Below, piece after piece: positions 25,497 to 33,930 of a stretch of DNA of 64,000 nucleotides (the first letter of the stretch is position 1; each line of letters begins with the position of its first letter). The notes under the pieces were generated by a model. That model worked only from the letters and a program-made list of their open reading frames with translations, did not search any database and was not told the DNA's origin. Source of the DNA: Desulfuromonas soudanensis (lineage in GTDB: Bacteria > Desulfobacterota > Desulfuromonadia > Desulfuromonadales > WTL); assembly GCF_001278055.1 (NCBI RefSeq), contig NZ_CP010802.1, positions 744,001-808,000 of the forward strand. Direction: 5' to 3'. The position numbers and the translations under genes were made by a program.

Positions 25497-26834
25497 ATGA
25501 AACTGATTTATTTTTTATTGTTCTTGCTGATTCTTCTCTTGGGTTGCGACCGTAGCGAGCCCGCCCAGGAAACACAATCCCCCGCTCCGGTCAATAAAGC
25601 TGCGCAAACTACCGCGCCGGTTCAGACGGCAAAGCTGTTTCACGCTCCGGTTGAACCGCGCATCTATGAGCTCCCCGCCGAGGCGCTGATCACTTGGCGG
25701 CAATATGAAGCGCAAAAGCCGGTTTTGGTCATTCTGGCCGACCAGCCCTATTTGAGCCCCCTGCCCCAACCTTTGCAGGCCGAAGCGCTTGAGCTGCTGC
25801 AAAACGGCACCGATGCCGAATTGGGCCGCCGGGCCGATTACGACCAGCCCGACCCGCTGATTATCTCGCCGCAGGCGGTGCGCGCGGCTTTGCAGGCGAA
25901 GCTCTTCAGCGAGGTTGTCTGGCTGCTGCCGGATGATCGGCCAATTGGCGAATTTTCCTGGGCCATCATGACCGAGCAACTGCGCGTCAATGGCCTGTTG
26001 GCCGCCGATCAGGAGCTTGCTCTGGATGACGAACCGGGGATTGCCCGGCTGCAGGTCGAGGCAAAGATATTGACTCTGGTCCACCCCGATGCCTGGAGCA
26101 ATCTGCAACTCGCTGCTCCGGTGCTTTTGCATCTGGATTTGAGCTATTTCAAGTCGACCTATCGTAGCGAGGCACGCATTCCGGTCTATGAACTGATTAC
26201 CACGCTGGCCAGGATGCTGCGTGCGATGGAGTTGGAGGTCGTTGCCATCACTCTTTCCTATAGCACCCTCGATGGTTATGTTGATCTGGATGGCCGCTTT
26301 ACCCTGCCGGCACTCGCCACGCTGATGCGAGAGCCGCAACGGCTAGCCGAACCCTTGCCGCTTGCCTGGAAACTGCGCGCCCAGGCGTTGAATCATCTGA
26401 CCATGTTCAACGAAACCGAAGCCACAAGGCTTTATCGCGAATTGCTGGCCCTGGCCCCTAGAGACCCTGCGGCCCTGTACGATGTCGCCACCCGGCTGTT
26501 CTATGCAAAACAGCTGGTAGCCGGACTAGAGTTGATCGACCGGGCGGTCGGCCTCGACCCGGGGTATGTGGTGACGTATCTTGCGTTGGCCGAACAGGCC
26601 ATCAAGGCCGGAGATTCGAAAAATGCCATTGAATTGCTGCAAAAATATCAGCAACTGGCGCCCGACAACCCGGGCATCAAATTGAGACTGGCCGAGCTGT
26701 TCAAGCAGCAGGGGCGGGTGATGGAAGCGCAGTCGTTACTGGCTGAATTGGCAAAACTGCCCTGGTCGCCGGTTTACCATGCGCAACTACCGGCGCTGAT
26801 CGAGGGCATGCGGAACGCACCCGAAAGCAGGTGA
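25497..26834 (+). CDS. TPR lipoprotein linked to the micropeptide (paralogue 1)
   Basis: 445 residues with a lipoprotein signal peptide; lipobox LLLG followed by Cys17. The middle (about 50-300) is an unrecognised alpha/beta region with segments ALITWRQYEAQKPVLVILADQP and VLLHLDLSYFKSTYRSEARIP. The C-terminal 120 residues form TPR-like helices (LYRELLALAPRDPAALYDVA, AIELLQKYQQLAPDNPGIK) and end with LPWSPVYHAQLP. The protein at 52647 is a clear paralogue with Cys at the same position and the same LPWSPVY ending. Both lie just downstream of a micropeptide terminator, so they should be read as part of the same module. ATG 25497 was preferred over upstream starts because of GAGAAAGAG and the signal peptide. 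Anchored to a membrane, leaflet unknown; function unknown. Confidence 0.85.
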   Translation: MKLIYFLLFLLILLLGCDRSEPAQETQSPAPVNKAAQTTAPVQTAKLFHAPVEPRIYELPAEALITWRQYEAQKPVLVILADQPYLSPLPQPLQAEALELLQNGTDAELGRRADYDQPDPLIISPQAVRAALQAKLFSEVVWLLPDDRPIGEFSWAIMTEQLRVNGLLAADQELALDDEPGIARLQVEAKILTLVHPDAWSNLQLAAPVLLHLDLSYFKSTYRSEARIPVYELITTLARMLRAMELEVVAITLSYSTLDGYVDLDGRFTLPALATLMREPQRLAEPLPLAWKLRAQALNHLTMFNETEATRLYRELLALAPRDPAALYDVATRLFYAKQLVAGLELIDRAVGLDPGYVVTYLALAEQAIKAGDSKNAIELLQKYQQLAPDNPGIKLRLAELFKQQGRVMEAQSLLAELAKLPWSPVYHAQLPALIEGMRNAPESR

Positions 26835-26852
26835 GCCGAAAAGAGGCTGCGG

Positions 26853-28778
26853 TTGAAGAATATCCTTTATAACCTGCTGGCTGTTGTTACCGGTCTTGCA
26901 TTGCTGGCGCTGATCGAAGGGGTTCTCACCCTGGGAGGCGTTGCCCCTCTGGCCAACGAAGACCCTTTCATCGGTTTCAGCGGCAGTGCGCCTCTGTTCA
27001 TAGAAGCCGAGCCCGGGCGCCTGGTCCTTAATCCGGTTAAAGAACACTACTTCAACAGCCCTCAATCTTTCCAGGAGCCGAAGCCAAAGCGGACGTTTCG
27101 CATTGTCGCGCTTGGCGGGTCAACGACCTACGGTCGCCCCTATCTGGGTCAGACCTCATTTGTCGCCTGGCTCACACAACTGCTCGGCCGCTATGACTCA
27201 AGTCATCGTTACGAACCGTTAAATCTTGGCGGGATCTCTTATGCCAGCTACCGGGTGGCGAGGGTGGCGGAAGAGATGGCCGGGTATGAACCCGATCTGT
27301 TTGTCCTTTATGCCGGGCACAATGAATTTCTGGAAGCACGCACTTTTGCCGGCCAGAAATCCGAGCTGCCGTTGCTGCGCAAGGTACGCGGGGTTTTTCA
27401 CCACTCTCGGCTTTACTCGCTACTCTTTCGCATGTTGCCAAAGGGTCAGGCCGCAGGCGAGGACGCCGCTAAAACAGTGCTCGGTGATGAGGTCGCTGCA
27501 AAGCTGGAACAAGTTGGCGGTACCGACCTCTATCACCGTGACGCCGACTTTCGCCGGGGAGTGATCGCGCAGTACCGGTACAGCATGGCCGGAATTATCG
27601 ACCGGGCCCGCCAACGCCATATCCCGGTGATTCTCTGCACTCTCCCCAGCAACCTGGCCGGGATGTCGCCGTTTAAATCAGAACACCGGCCAGGGCTGCT
27701 ATTGGATGAACAAAAACGCTTTGCCAAACTGCTGCAGCAGGCGGCAGAAAACTTAAATAGCGGGTCGGCTAGTGAAGCGCTTGTTGAGCTGAGCGAAGCC
27801 GAAGCTCTTGATGATTCCTATGCCCTGCTGCATTTTTTTAAGGGCGCGGCATTGGAAAAACTTGGTCGCTATCCCGAAGCTTACCGGGCCTACCTGCGTG
27901 CTAAAGAGGAAGATGTTGTGCCTTTGCGCGCCCTTGAGGTATTCAACCAGGTGATTCGTGAACTGGCGCAGGAAAAGCAGGTGCCGCTGGCCGATGTTGA
28001 AGCGGCGATCCGTGGCGCTTCGGAGCATGGCATTCCCGGCAATACTTGGTTCGACGATCATGTCCATCCGACCATTGCCGGGCAGCAGTTGATTGCCTGG
28101 GAAGTTCTGGATGCTGCGACTCGGGCCGGGGTTGTTCCGTTGTCACGGGAGCAATGGCTGGCAAGTCGCGAGGATGCCGACCGCTCAATGCGTCAGTCAC
28201 TGCGCGAATTGCCCGCTGACTACATTGCTCTCGGTGAATGGGGGGTCGGGCGGCTGTTTTTCTGGGCCGGGAAATATGACGAGGCGTATCCGGCCCTGCT
28301 GCGGGCTTGGCTCACCATTCGCAATGTGGGCGAAATTCCGCGTCAGATCGCCGCCATTGAATATATGCGCGGTGACTACGGTCTGGCCTATCAACGCTTG
28401 CAAGACGCGACGCAAATCGACTCCGACGAGCCGCAGGTTAGGCTGTTACTGGCCCAGGTACTGGCCGCGCAACAACGAACGGGCGAGGCTCTCGATGTTT
28501 TGGCAAGAGTTCCCGAAGAAAAGGTTGCTCCGGCCCAGCTGCTGCTGGTAAGGGGTGAGGTCGAGTTGATGAGCGGTCTTTATGACGAGGCGATGGTGAC
28601 GCTTGCACGTGCGGTTGAACTCGCCCCTGAGGCAGCGGCCGTACATCTGGCTCTGGCCAAGGCGCATCGCGGCCATGGTGACCTGCTGCAAGCTGAACAG
28701 GAATACCGGGTTTACCTCCAGCTGTCGGGGGCACCCTTCACCGAAGCAGAGCTGGCCGTCTGGCTGAAAGGTGGCTGA
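26853..28778 (+). CDS. SGNH/GDSL-type hydrolase with C-terminal TPR repeats
   Basis: 641 residues with one N-terminal membrane helix. SGNH motifs: GGST in VALGGSTTYG (about residue 86), GHNEF in VLYAGHNEFLE (block with catalytic-site Asn) and DDHVHP (about 398), which supplies the Asp-His pair. The C-terminal 170 residues are TPR-like. Members of this family remove or transfer acyl groups on carbohydrates at the envelope; the substrate here is unknown. TTG start with AAGAGG upstream; 18 bases after the lipoprotein gene, so probably co-transcribed with it and with the glycosyltransferase and carbamoyltransferase that follow. Confidence 0.85.
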   Translation: MKNILYNLLAVVTGLALLALIEGVLTLGGVAPLANEDPFIGFSGSAPLFIEAEPGRLVLNPVKEHYFNSPQSFQEPKPKRTFRIVALGGSTTYGRPYLGQTSFVAWLTQLLGRYDSSHRYEPLNLGGISYASYRVARVAEEMAGYEPDLFVLYAGHNEFLEARTFAGQKSELPLLRKVRGVFHHSRLYSLLFRMLPKGQAAGEDAAKTVLGDEVAAKLEQVGGTDLYHRDADFRRGVIAQYRYSMAGIIDRARQRHIPVILCTLPSNLAGMSPFKSEHRPGLLLDEQKRFAKLLQQAAENLNSGSASEALVELSEAEALDDSYALLHFFKGAALEKLGRYPEAYRAYLRAKEEDVVPLRALEVFNQVIRELAQEKQVPLADVEAAIRGASEHGIPGNTWFDDHVHPTIAGQQLIAWEVLDAATRAGVVPLSREQWLASREDADRSMRQSLRELPADYIALGEWGVGRLFFWAGKYDEAYPALLRAWLTIRNVGEIPRQIAAIEYMRGDYGLAYQRLQDATQIDSDEPQVRLLLAQVLAAQQRTGEALDVLARVPEEKVAPAQLLLVRGEVELMSGLYDEAMVTLARAVELAPEAAAVHLALAKAHRGHGDLLQAEQEYRVYLQLSGAPFTEAELAVWLKGG

Positions 28779-28826
28779 GTTGAGGATCGGATCAAGCATC
28801 GCGCTGTTGTGGGCGAAGGGTAGGGT

Positions 28827-30806
28827 GTGAGCGTGCGTCTGTGGACGAACGACCTTGAAAATACGGCTGTGCCGTCCCCAATGGCGCGTTGGTTGTATCC
28901 GCTCCTGCTTCTGCTGATGGTGTGCGGGGTCTATGCCAATTCGTTTCCGGGGAATTATTTTCTTGATGACTACGTGGTTGTGCAGACCAATCCGCTGGTC
29001 AGTGAACCCGATGTGGTCGAGATCTTTCTCACCGACTACTGGGGGCCCGATGTTAATTCCGGGCTGCACCGGCCGTTGGTAATCCTTTCCTTCGCGCTGA
29101 AGCACTGGCTGTTTGGCCCGGCGCCCCTGGCCGATCACCTGCTCAATGTTCTGTTGCATGCCCTGGTCAGCCTGCTGATCTATCTGACGCTGCGCCGCTG
29201 GCAGATGGGGCAAACGGTTGCCTGGCTGACGGCGGCCCTGTTCGCCGTTCACCCGATACATACCGAAGTGGTCAATGAGGCAGTGGGGCGGGCGGAACTG
29301 CTGGCCGCGCTCGGGGTCCTGCTGGTACTTTATGTGGCGCGTGCGGTCGCGGGGTGGTGGCGCTATCCGCTGCTGGTTTTGAGTTTTTTGTTCGGTGTCT
29401 TGGCCAAGGAGAATGCAGTTACCGTGCTGGCACTGCTCCCCCTGCTGGACGGGTTTCGTCGTAACAGAGGGGTGGCCGTCTGGTGGCACAGACACTGGCG
29501 CGACTATGTGTGCCTGTCAGGAACGGCACTGGCCTGGCTGGCGCTGCGCAACTGGGGGGTGCAGCGGTGGGTGCCCCGTGACGCCGCCGACCCATTTTAT
29601 ACGCCACTGAAACTGATGGAGCCGATCGAGCGGGTGTTGACCGCCCTGCAGATCCAGTGGCTCTACCTATGGAAACAGTTGTACCCTGCCGATTTGCGCG
29701 GTATCTATTCGGGCGGGGGATATTTGCTGCCGGTGGATACGCCCTGGTCGCTGCTGGGGATGGTTGTGCTTGTGGCCAGCCTGGTGGTGCTGGTGGCAGG
29801 AGTTTGGCTTTACCGGCGTGGATCGGTGGCGGGCCTGAGTGTGCTTTTGTATGCATGTGCCTTTGCCCCAACCGCCAATATCTTCTTCGCCACAGGGGCG
29901 ACCATGGCTGAACGTCTGGCTTATCTGCCTTCGGTCTGGTTTTGCCTTGGTTTGGCCGGAGTGCTGGTCCAACTGACCGAGCGCACCGCTTTGTCGCGAT
30001 TGGGTCTGGGATTTTGTGTTTTCGTATTGCTCGGTTATTCCGGTCGTACTCTGGTGCGCAATAACGATTTTGCCAGCCCACTAGCTCTCTGGGAGGCGGA
30101 TGTTCACAGGGACCCCCTCAATATCACCGCATGGATGTATTTGGCCAATCGCTACTGGGAAGCAAAAGAACTGACGAAGAGCGAAGTGGCTTTTCGTCAG
30201 GCATTGCAATTGGGGCCAGAGTTCACCGAGGCATTGTTCGCTTATGCCTCCTTTTTGCTTGAACAGAAGCGCTTTGATGAGGCCCTAGAGCTCGCCCTGC
30301 ATGCGGAAGGACTGAAGACCAGTGACATGCCGAATCTGTACATGCTGGTCGCCGATATTTATCTGGAACTGGGGAATCCGCAGGAGGCCGGTCGCTGGCT
30401 GGAAAAAGCGCGCTGGCGGTACGCGCAGGATGATTACTTCCTCTTCCTGCAAGGGTGGGTTTACGAGGCGCTGGGAGATGTGACGGGAGCGGTTGCCAGT
30501 TATCGCCAGATCAAGGTGCCGCTGGAGCAGTGGCGCCTTGATGCGCGATTGTCGACTTTTTTGCTCAACCAGGGCGATTATCCCGGCGCGGAGGCTTTTT
30601 TGCGCCGCTCCCTCAAGCTTGGCGAGACGGCGGAAACGTGGAATAATCTCGGCATTGCCCTGGCTCTTCAGGGAAAAGCAGGCGAAGCCAAAGCCGCATT
30701 CTCCAGGGCGATGCAACTCGATCCGGACAAGCCGGGTTATAGTGAAAACTACCAGCGGATTCCGGCGGTGCTGCCGGGGCAGAGGCCGGGGAATTCAAAC
30801 CCTTAG
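28827..30806 (+). CDS. TMTC/PMT-like GT-C glycosyltransferase with TPR repeats
   Basis: 659 residues: a multi-spanning membrane part (about residues 20-400, at least nine hydrophobic segments) followed by TPR repeats (about 430-650). The acidic pair in NYFLDDYVVV after the first membrane helix and the HPIHTEVVNEAVGRAELLAA segment are typical of the GT-C fold of TMTC and Pmt-type O-mannosyltransferases, which move a lipid-linked sugar to Ser/Thr on the outer side of the inner membrane. A second copy of this architecture lies at 61568 (reverse strand). GTG start. Targets are unknown; neighbouring exported cytochromes rich in Ser, Thr and Asn are candidates by inference. Confidence 0.82.
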   Translation: MSVRLWTNDLENTAVPSPMARWLYPLLLLLMVCGVYANSFPGNYFLDDYVVVQTNPLVSEPDVVEIFLTDYWGPDVNSGLHRPLVILSFALKHWLFGPAPLADHLLNVLLHALVSLLIYLTLRRWQMGQTVAWLTAALFAVHPIHTEVVNEAVGRAELLAALGVLLVLYVARAVAGWWRYPLLVLSFLFGVLAKENAVTVLALLPLLDGFRRNRGVAVWWHRHWRDYVCLSGTALAWLALRNWGVQRWVPRDAADPFYTPLKLMEPIERVLTALQIQWLYLWKQLYPADLRGIYSGGGYLLPVDTPWSLLGMVVLVASLVVLVAGVWLYRRGSVAGLSVLLYACAFAPTANIFFATGATMAERLAYLPSVWFCLGLAGVLVQLTERTALSRLGLGFCVFVLLGYSGRTLVRNNDFASPLALWEADVHRDPLNITAWMYLANRYWEAKELTKSEVAFRQALQLGPEFTEALFAYASFLLEQKRFDEALELALHAEGLKTSDMPNLYMLVADIYLELGNPQEAGRWLEKARWRYAQDDYFLFLQGWVYEALGDVTGAVASYRQIKVPLEQWRLDARLSTFLLNQGDYPGAEAFLRRSLKLGETAETWNNLGIALALQGKAGEAKAAFSRAMQLDPDKPGYSENYQRIPAVLPGQRPGNSNP

Positions 30807-30830
30807 TGTGATTGAAATGAAACTGGGCAA

Positions 30831-31049
30831 ATGATAATGAAAAAAATAACTGCCGGTTTTCGGCGTGCGCTTATGTTCATCGGGTGGGTTCAGCTGAATC
30901 TGCTGCTGGGTTTACTTTATTTTTTATTTCTGACGCCCTACGCGCTGATGCTGCGACTTGTTTTCAGAATTAAATTTCTGCCGTCGGGGGGTTGGTCAAA
31001 AAGTGAATCTGCGGCATTGTCGCTTGACAAAATGCGCCGGTCTTTCTGA
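30831..31049 (+). CDS. Small membrane protein next to the carbamoyltransferase
   Basis: 72 residues with one long hydrophobic stretch (QLNLLLGLLYFLFLTPYALM) and a basic end. The stop TGA at 31047 overlaps the ATG of the carbamoyltransferase by one base, so translation is coupled. Small membrane partners in this position are known from carbamoyltransferase loci (SxtJ-like and DUF5989-like proteins); I cannot assign the family with certainty. Confidence 0.65.
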   Translation: MIMKKITAGFRRALMFIGWVQLNLLLGLLYFLFLTPYALMLRLVFRIKFLPSGGWSKSESAALSLDKMRRSF

Positions 31050-32803
31050 TGGCAACGGCGGTTCTGGGTATTTCGGCCTATTACCACGACAGTGCCGCTG
31101 CGCTGTTGCTGGATGGCCAGTTGCTGGCCGCGGCGCAGGAAGAGCGCTTCAGTCGCATTAAAAATGATGCCGCCTTTCCGACGCGGGCGGTTGACTTTTG
31201 TCTGGCCGCCGCCGGGCTGCAGCCCGAAGATTTGACCGCGGTGGTCTTTTACGACAAGCCGCTGGTGAAATTCGAACGTCTGCTCAGCACCACCCTGGCA
31301 ACGGCCCCGGCCGGGTTCGGTTTTTTCCGTGCCGCCATGCCGACCTGGATTCGGGAAAAGCTATGGATCCCAGGAAAGCTGCGCAAGGCGGTTCCCGGCG
31401 CCGGCGAATATCTGTTCAGCAGTCATCACCTATCCCATGCGGCGGCAGCCTTTTATCCCTCCCCCTTTGAGCGGGCAGCGATTCTGACCGTCGATGGGGT
31501 TGGCGAATGGAGTACCTGTAGTTACGGCACTGGCCGGCAGGGGGTTGTTTCTCTCGATGAAGAACTGCGCTTCCCGCATTCCCTGGGGCTGCTCTATTCG
31601 GCCTTTACGGCCTACCTTGGTTTTCGGGTCAATGAGGGCGAATACAAGGTCATGGGGCTTGCACCCTATGGCCGGCCACGGTTTGCCGAGGTGATTCTGG
31701 ACAAACTGATGCAGCAGAAGGGGGATGGTTCCTTTACTCTCGATATGCGCTATTTTGGGTTCCTTTCGCGACTTTGCATGACCAATGAGCGCTTTCACCA
31801 ACTGTTTGGTGGGCCCCCGCGTCTTCCCGATGCTGAACTCGAAGAACGACATCTTGATATTGCGGCCTCTATTCAGCTGGCCACCGAGGAATTGATGCTA
31901 GGTCTTGTTCGGCAAGTCCATGCAAAGACCGGGGAGAGCAGGCTCTGTTTGGCTGGTGGGGTTGCCCTCAACAGTGTTGCCAACGGCCGCCTGCTGCGTG
32001 AAGGCCCTTTCAAGGAAATCTGGATTCAGCCGGCGGCCGGGGATGCGGGCGCGGCGCTGGGTGCTGCTTACCTGGGGCATTTGGCATCAGGTGGGGAAGT
32101 GTCTGCCGATACGGGGCGAGATTCGATGCGTGGCGCCCTGTTGGGGCCGGAGTTCTCTGCCCTAGAAATAGAAGAGGCGCTGACGGGGTCAGGATTAAAG
32201 TGGTCGTTGCTGGAAGAATCGGCCCTGCTCGAAAAGACTGCCGCCGCCCTCGCCGCTGGGCGGATCGGCGGCTGGTTTCAGGGGCGTATGGAATTCGGGC
32301 CACGGGCACTGGGCAGTCGGAGTATCCTGGCCGATGCACGTGTTGCCAACATGCAACATCGGCTGAATATGAAGATTAAATTTCGGGAAGGATTCCGGCC
32401 CTTTGCACCGGCTGTTCTGGCCGAGCGTGCCGGCGAATATTTTGATCTTGCGGGACAAAGCCCTTACATGCTGCTGGTCTGTCCGGTTGCGGAAAATCAG
32501 CGGATTGAAAACGTTGAGGTGGAGGGATTGGCCCGACTCAAGCAGGTACGCTCGCAGATTCCGGCCGTTACGCATGTGGATAACTCGGCACGGGTTCAGA
32601 CCGTTGATGGTGAACGCAACCCACTTTTTTATGCCCTGCTGAAACACTTTGAAGCCATTACGGGTTGTCCGATGCTGGTAAACACCAGTTTTAATGTCAA
32701 AGATGAACCGATTGTCTGCAACCCCGAAGATGCGTTACGATGTTTCGTGAAGACCGATATCGATTTTCTGGCAATTGGCAACTATTGGGTGGAGAAAGTC
32801 TGA
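31049..32803 (+). CDS. NodU/CmcH-family O-carbamoyltransferase
   Basis: 584 residues, the usual length of the family. The N-terminal ASKHA-type domain starts AVLGISAYYHDSAAALL, with QEERFSRIKND and a metal-binding HHLSHAAAAFYPSP motif. The C-terminal YrdC-like part includes FGPRALGSRSILAD and NTSFNVKDEPIV. The enzyme makes carbamoyl-AMP from carbamoyl phosphate and ATP and transfers the carbamoyl group to a hydroxyl, typically on a sugar or natural product. It sits with SGNH hydrolase, TMTC-like transferase and small membrane proteins, so carbamoylation of a surface glycan is the likeliest use. Confidence 0.93.
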   Translation: MATAVLGISAYYHDSAAALLLDGQLLAAAQEERFSRIKNDAAFPTRAVDFCLAAAGLQPEDLTAVVFYDKPLVKFERLLSTTLATAPAGFGFFRAAMPTWIREKLWIPGKLRKAVPGAGEYLFSSHHLSHAAAAFYPSPFERAAILTVDGVGEWSTCSYGTGRQGVVSLDEELRFPHSLGLLYSAFTAYLGFRVNEGEYKVMGLAPYGRPRFAEVILDKLMQQKGDGSFTLDMRYFGFLSRLCMTNERFHQLFGGPPRLPDAELEERHLDIAASIQLATEELMLGLVRQVHAKTGESRLCLAGGVALNSVANGRLLREGPFKEIWIQPAAGDAGAALGAAYLGHLASGGEVSADTGRDSMRGALLGPEFSALEIEEALTGSGLKWSLLEESALLEKTAAALAAGRIGGWFQGRMEFGPRALGSRSILADARVANMQHRLNMKIKFREGFRPFAPAVLAERAGEYFDLAGQSPYMLLVCPVAENQRIENVEVEGLARLKQVRSQIPAVTHVDNSARVQTVDGERNPLFYALLKHFEAITGCPMLVNTSFNVKDEPIVCNPEDALRCFVKTDIDFLAIGNYWVEKV

Positions 32804-32806
32804 TCG

Positions 32807-32965
32807 ATGAACAGATTCCAGTCACTTCGAGATTTTTTGGCATTTATGGCGCAACGCAAAAAGTGGGTTTTTGCCCCGGTTGCGATTTTGTTGTTTCTGA
32901 TGGCGCTGTTTATTCTGTTGGCCGAAATACCGGTTCTAACCCCGTTTATTTACGCATTGTTCTAA
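32807..32965 (+). CDS. Very small membrane protein (52 residues), carbamoyltransferase partner
   Basis: ATG 32807 lies four bases after the carbamoyltransferase stop. The product starts MNRFQSLRDFLAFMAQRKKW, has one membrane helix (VFAPVAILLFLMALFILLA) and ends in TPFIYALF. It matches what I remember of DUF5989-type proteins found in SxtJ-carbamoyltransferase clusters. It overlaps the convergent gene by four bases at its stop codon. The size and position, not a database search, support the call. Confidence 0.72.
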   Translation: MNRFQSLRDFLAFMAQRKKWVFAPVAILLFLMALFILLAEIPVLTPFIYALF

Positions 32966-33774
32966 TTTCTTGCCGCCGGTACCGGGGACGGATCGTTGAT
33001 AACCAGCCGAAATCCCAAGTCTTTCTTCTTTGCGTCGCGGCGGGTCCAGTCGCGTAAATGAGACATCAAATCCCCCGCATGGTAACTATAGGCTCCACCA
33101 CGGTAATTTTTTTCTTGCGAATCCGCATTGAGCCAGGCGCTGCCATCTGCAGGGGCGTTTTGATAGTTGTCGTGGGGATCATCCAAAACCCATTCGCCAA
33201 CATTGCCGGCGGTATCGTAAAGCCCCAAACCATTCGGTGGGAACGACCCAACCGGGGCCGTTGTCAAACCATCCCACTGGCTGCCACAGTCTAGGCAAAC
33301 CGCGTAGTTCGGCGGGAGGTTGCTCCCGGTCCAGTAGTCTGAAGAGGTGTTGGCACGGGCGAAATATTCCCACTGAGCTTCACTTGGCAGGGAGAAGGGC
33401 AGGCCTGTTTGCTTATTGAGCCATTCGGCCATGGCGTTGGCCTCATCCCAGCTGACGTTGATGACCGGACGATTGCCTCTGCCCCAGTTCTGATCGTTGG
33501 GTTTTTCGCGATTGGTCATTTTACAAAAAAAGTCATATTGATCGAAGGTAACTTCGTAAATGCCAACGTGAAAATCGGATAGCGTTACCTTGTGAGCCGG
33601 GGTCGATTCTTGCCGGGCCGAGGTTGGATCACCCATTGTGTAGCTGCCGGCTTTCACATGAACAAATTTCATGCCAGTGGTCGGTTCAATATAGCTGACC
33701 GGTTGAGTTTTGCTTATGGGGGCGCAGGCAAATAGCGATATGGCGGAAAGGGCTAACGCAAGGGTCTTAACCAT
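32962..33774 (-). CDS. SUMF1/formylglycine-enzyme-like lipoprotein without active-site Cys
   Basis: 270 residues, lipobox ISLFA before Cys17. The rest is one FGE-sulfatase (SUMF1) domain: TGMKFVHVKAGSYTMGD, HKVTLSDFHVGIYEVTFDQY, NVSWDEANAMAEWL, LPSEAQWEYFARA, GLYDTAGNVGEWV and DLGFRLV. The catalytic Cys pair of true formylglycine-generating enzymes is missing (the site reads GGAYSYHAGDLMSHLRD), so a structural or ligand-binding role is more likely than sulfatase activation. Ribosome site GGAGG before the ATG. Convergent with the carbamoyltransferase operon; the ISL3 element lies about 150 bases upstream. Confidence 0.85.
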   Translation of the reverse strand: MVKTLALALSAISLFACAPISKTQPVSYIEPTTGMKFVHVKAGSYTMGDPTSARQESTPAHKVTLSDFHVGIYEVTFDQYDFFCKMTNREKPNDQNWGRGNRPVINVSWDEANAMAEWLNKQTGLPFSLPSEAQWEYFARANTSSDYWTGSNLPPNYAVCLDCGSQWDGLTTAPVGSFPPNGLGLYDTAGNVGEWVLDDPHDNYQNAPADGSAWLNADSQEKNYRGGAYSYHAGDLMSHLRDWTRRDAKKKDLGFRLVINDPSPVPAARN

Positions 33775-33930
33775 GGGAAAACCTCCAGGAGGATACGAGT
33801 GACGATTATCTTGGGGGGCATTATTAGTATTTTAGCATTCCCCCGTATCTTACATCTCCATATCCAATGTCTGCCATATCATGGCATCGTTTGCGGTATT
33901 CTAACGTCGCCTAAATGTGAAAACGGATAT

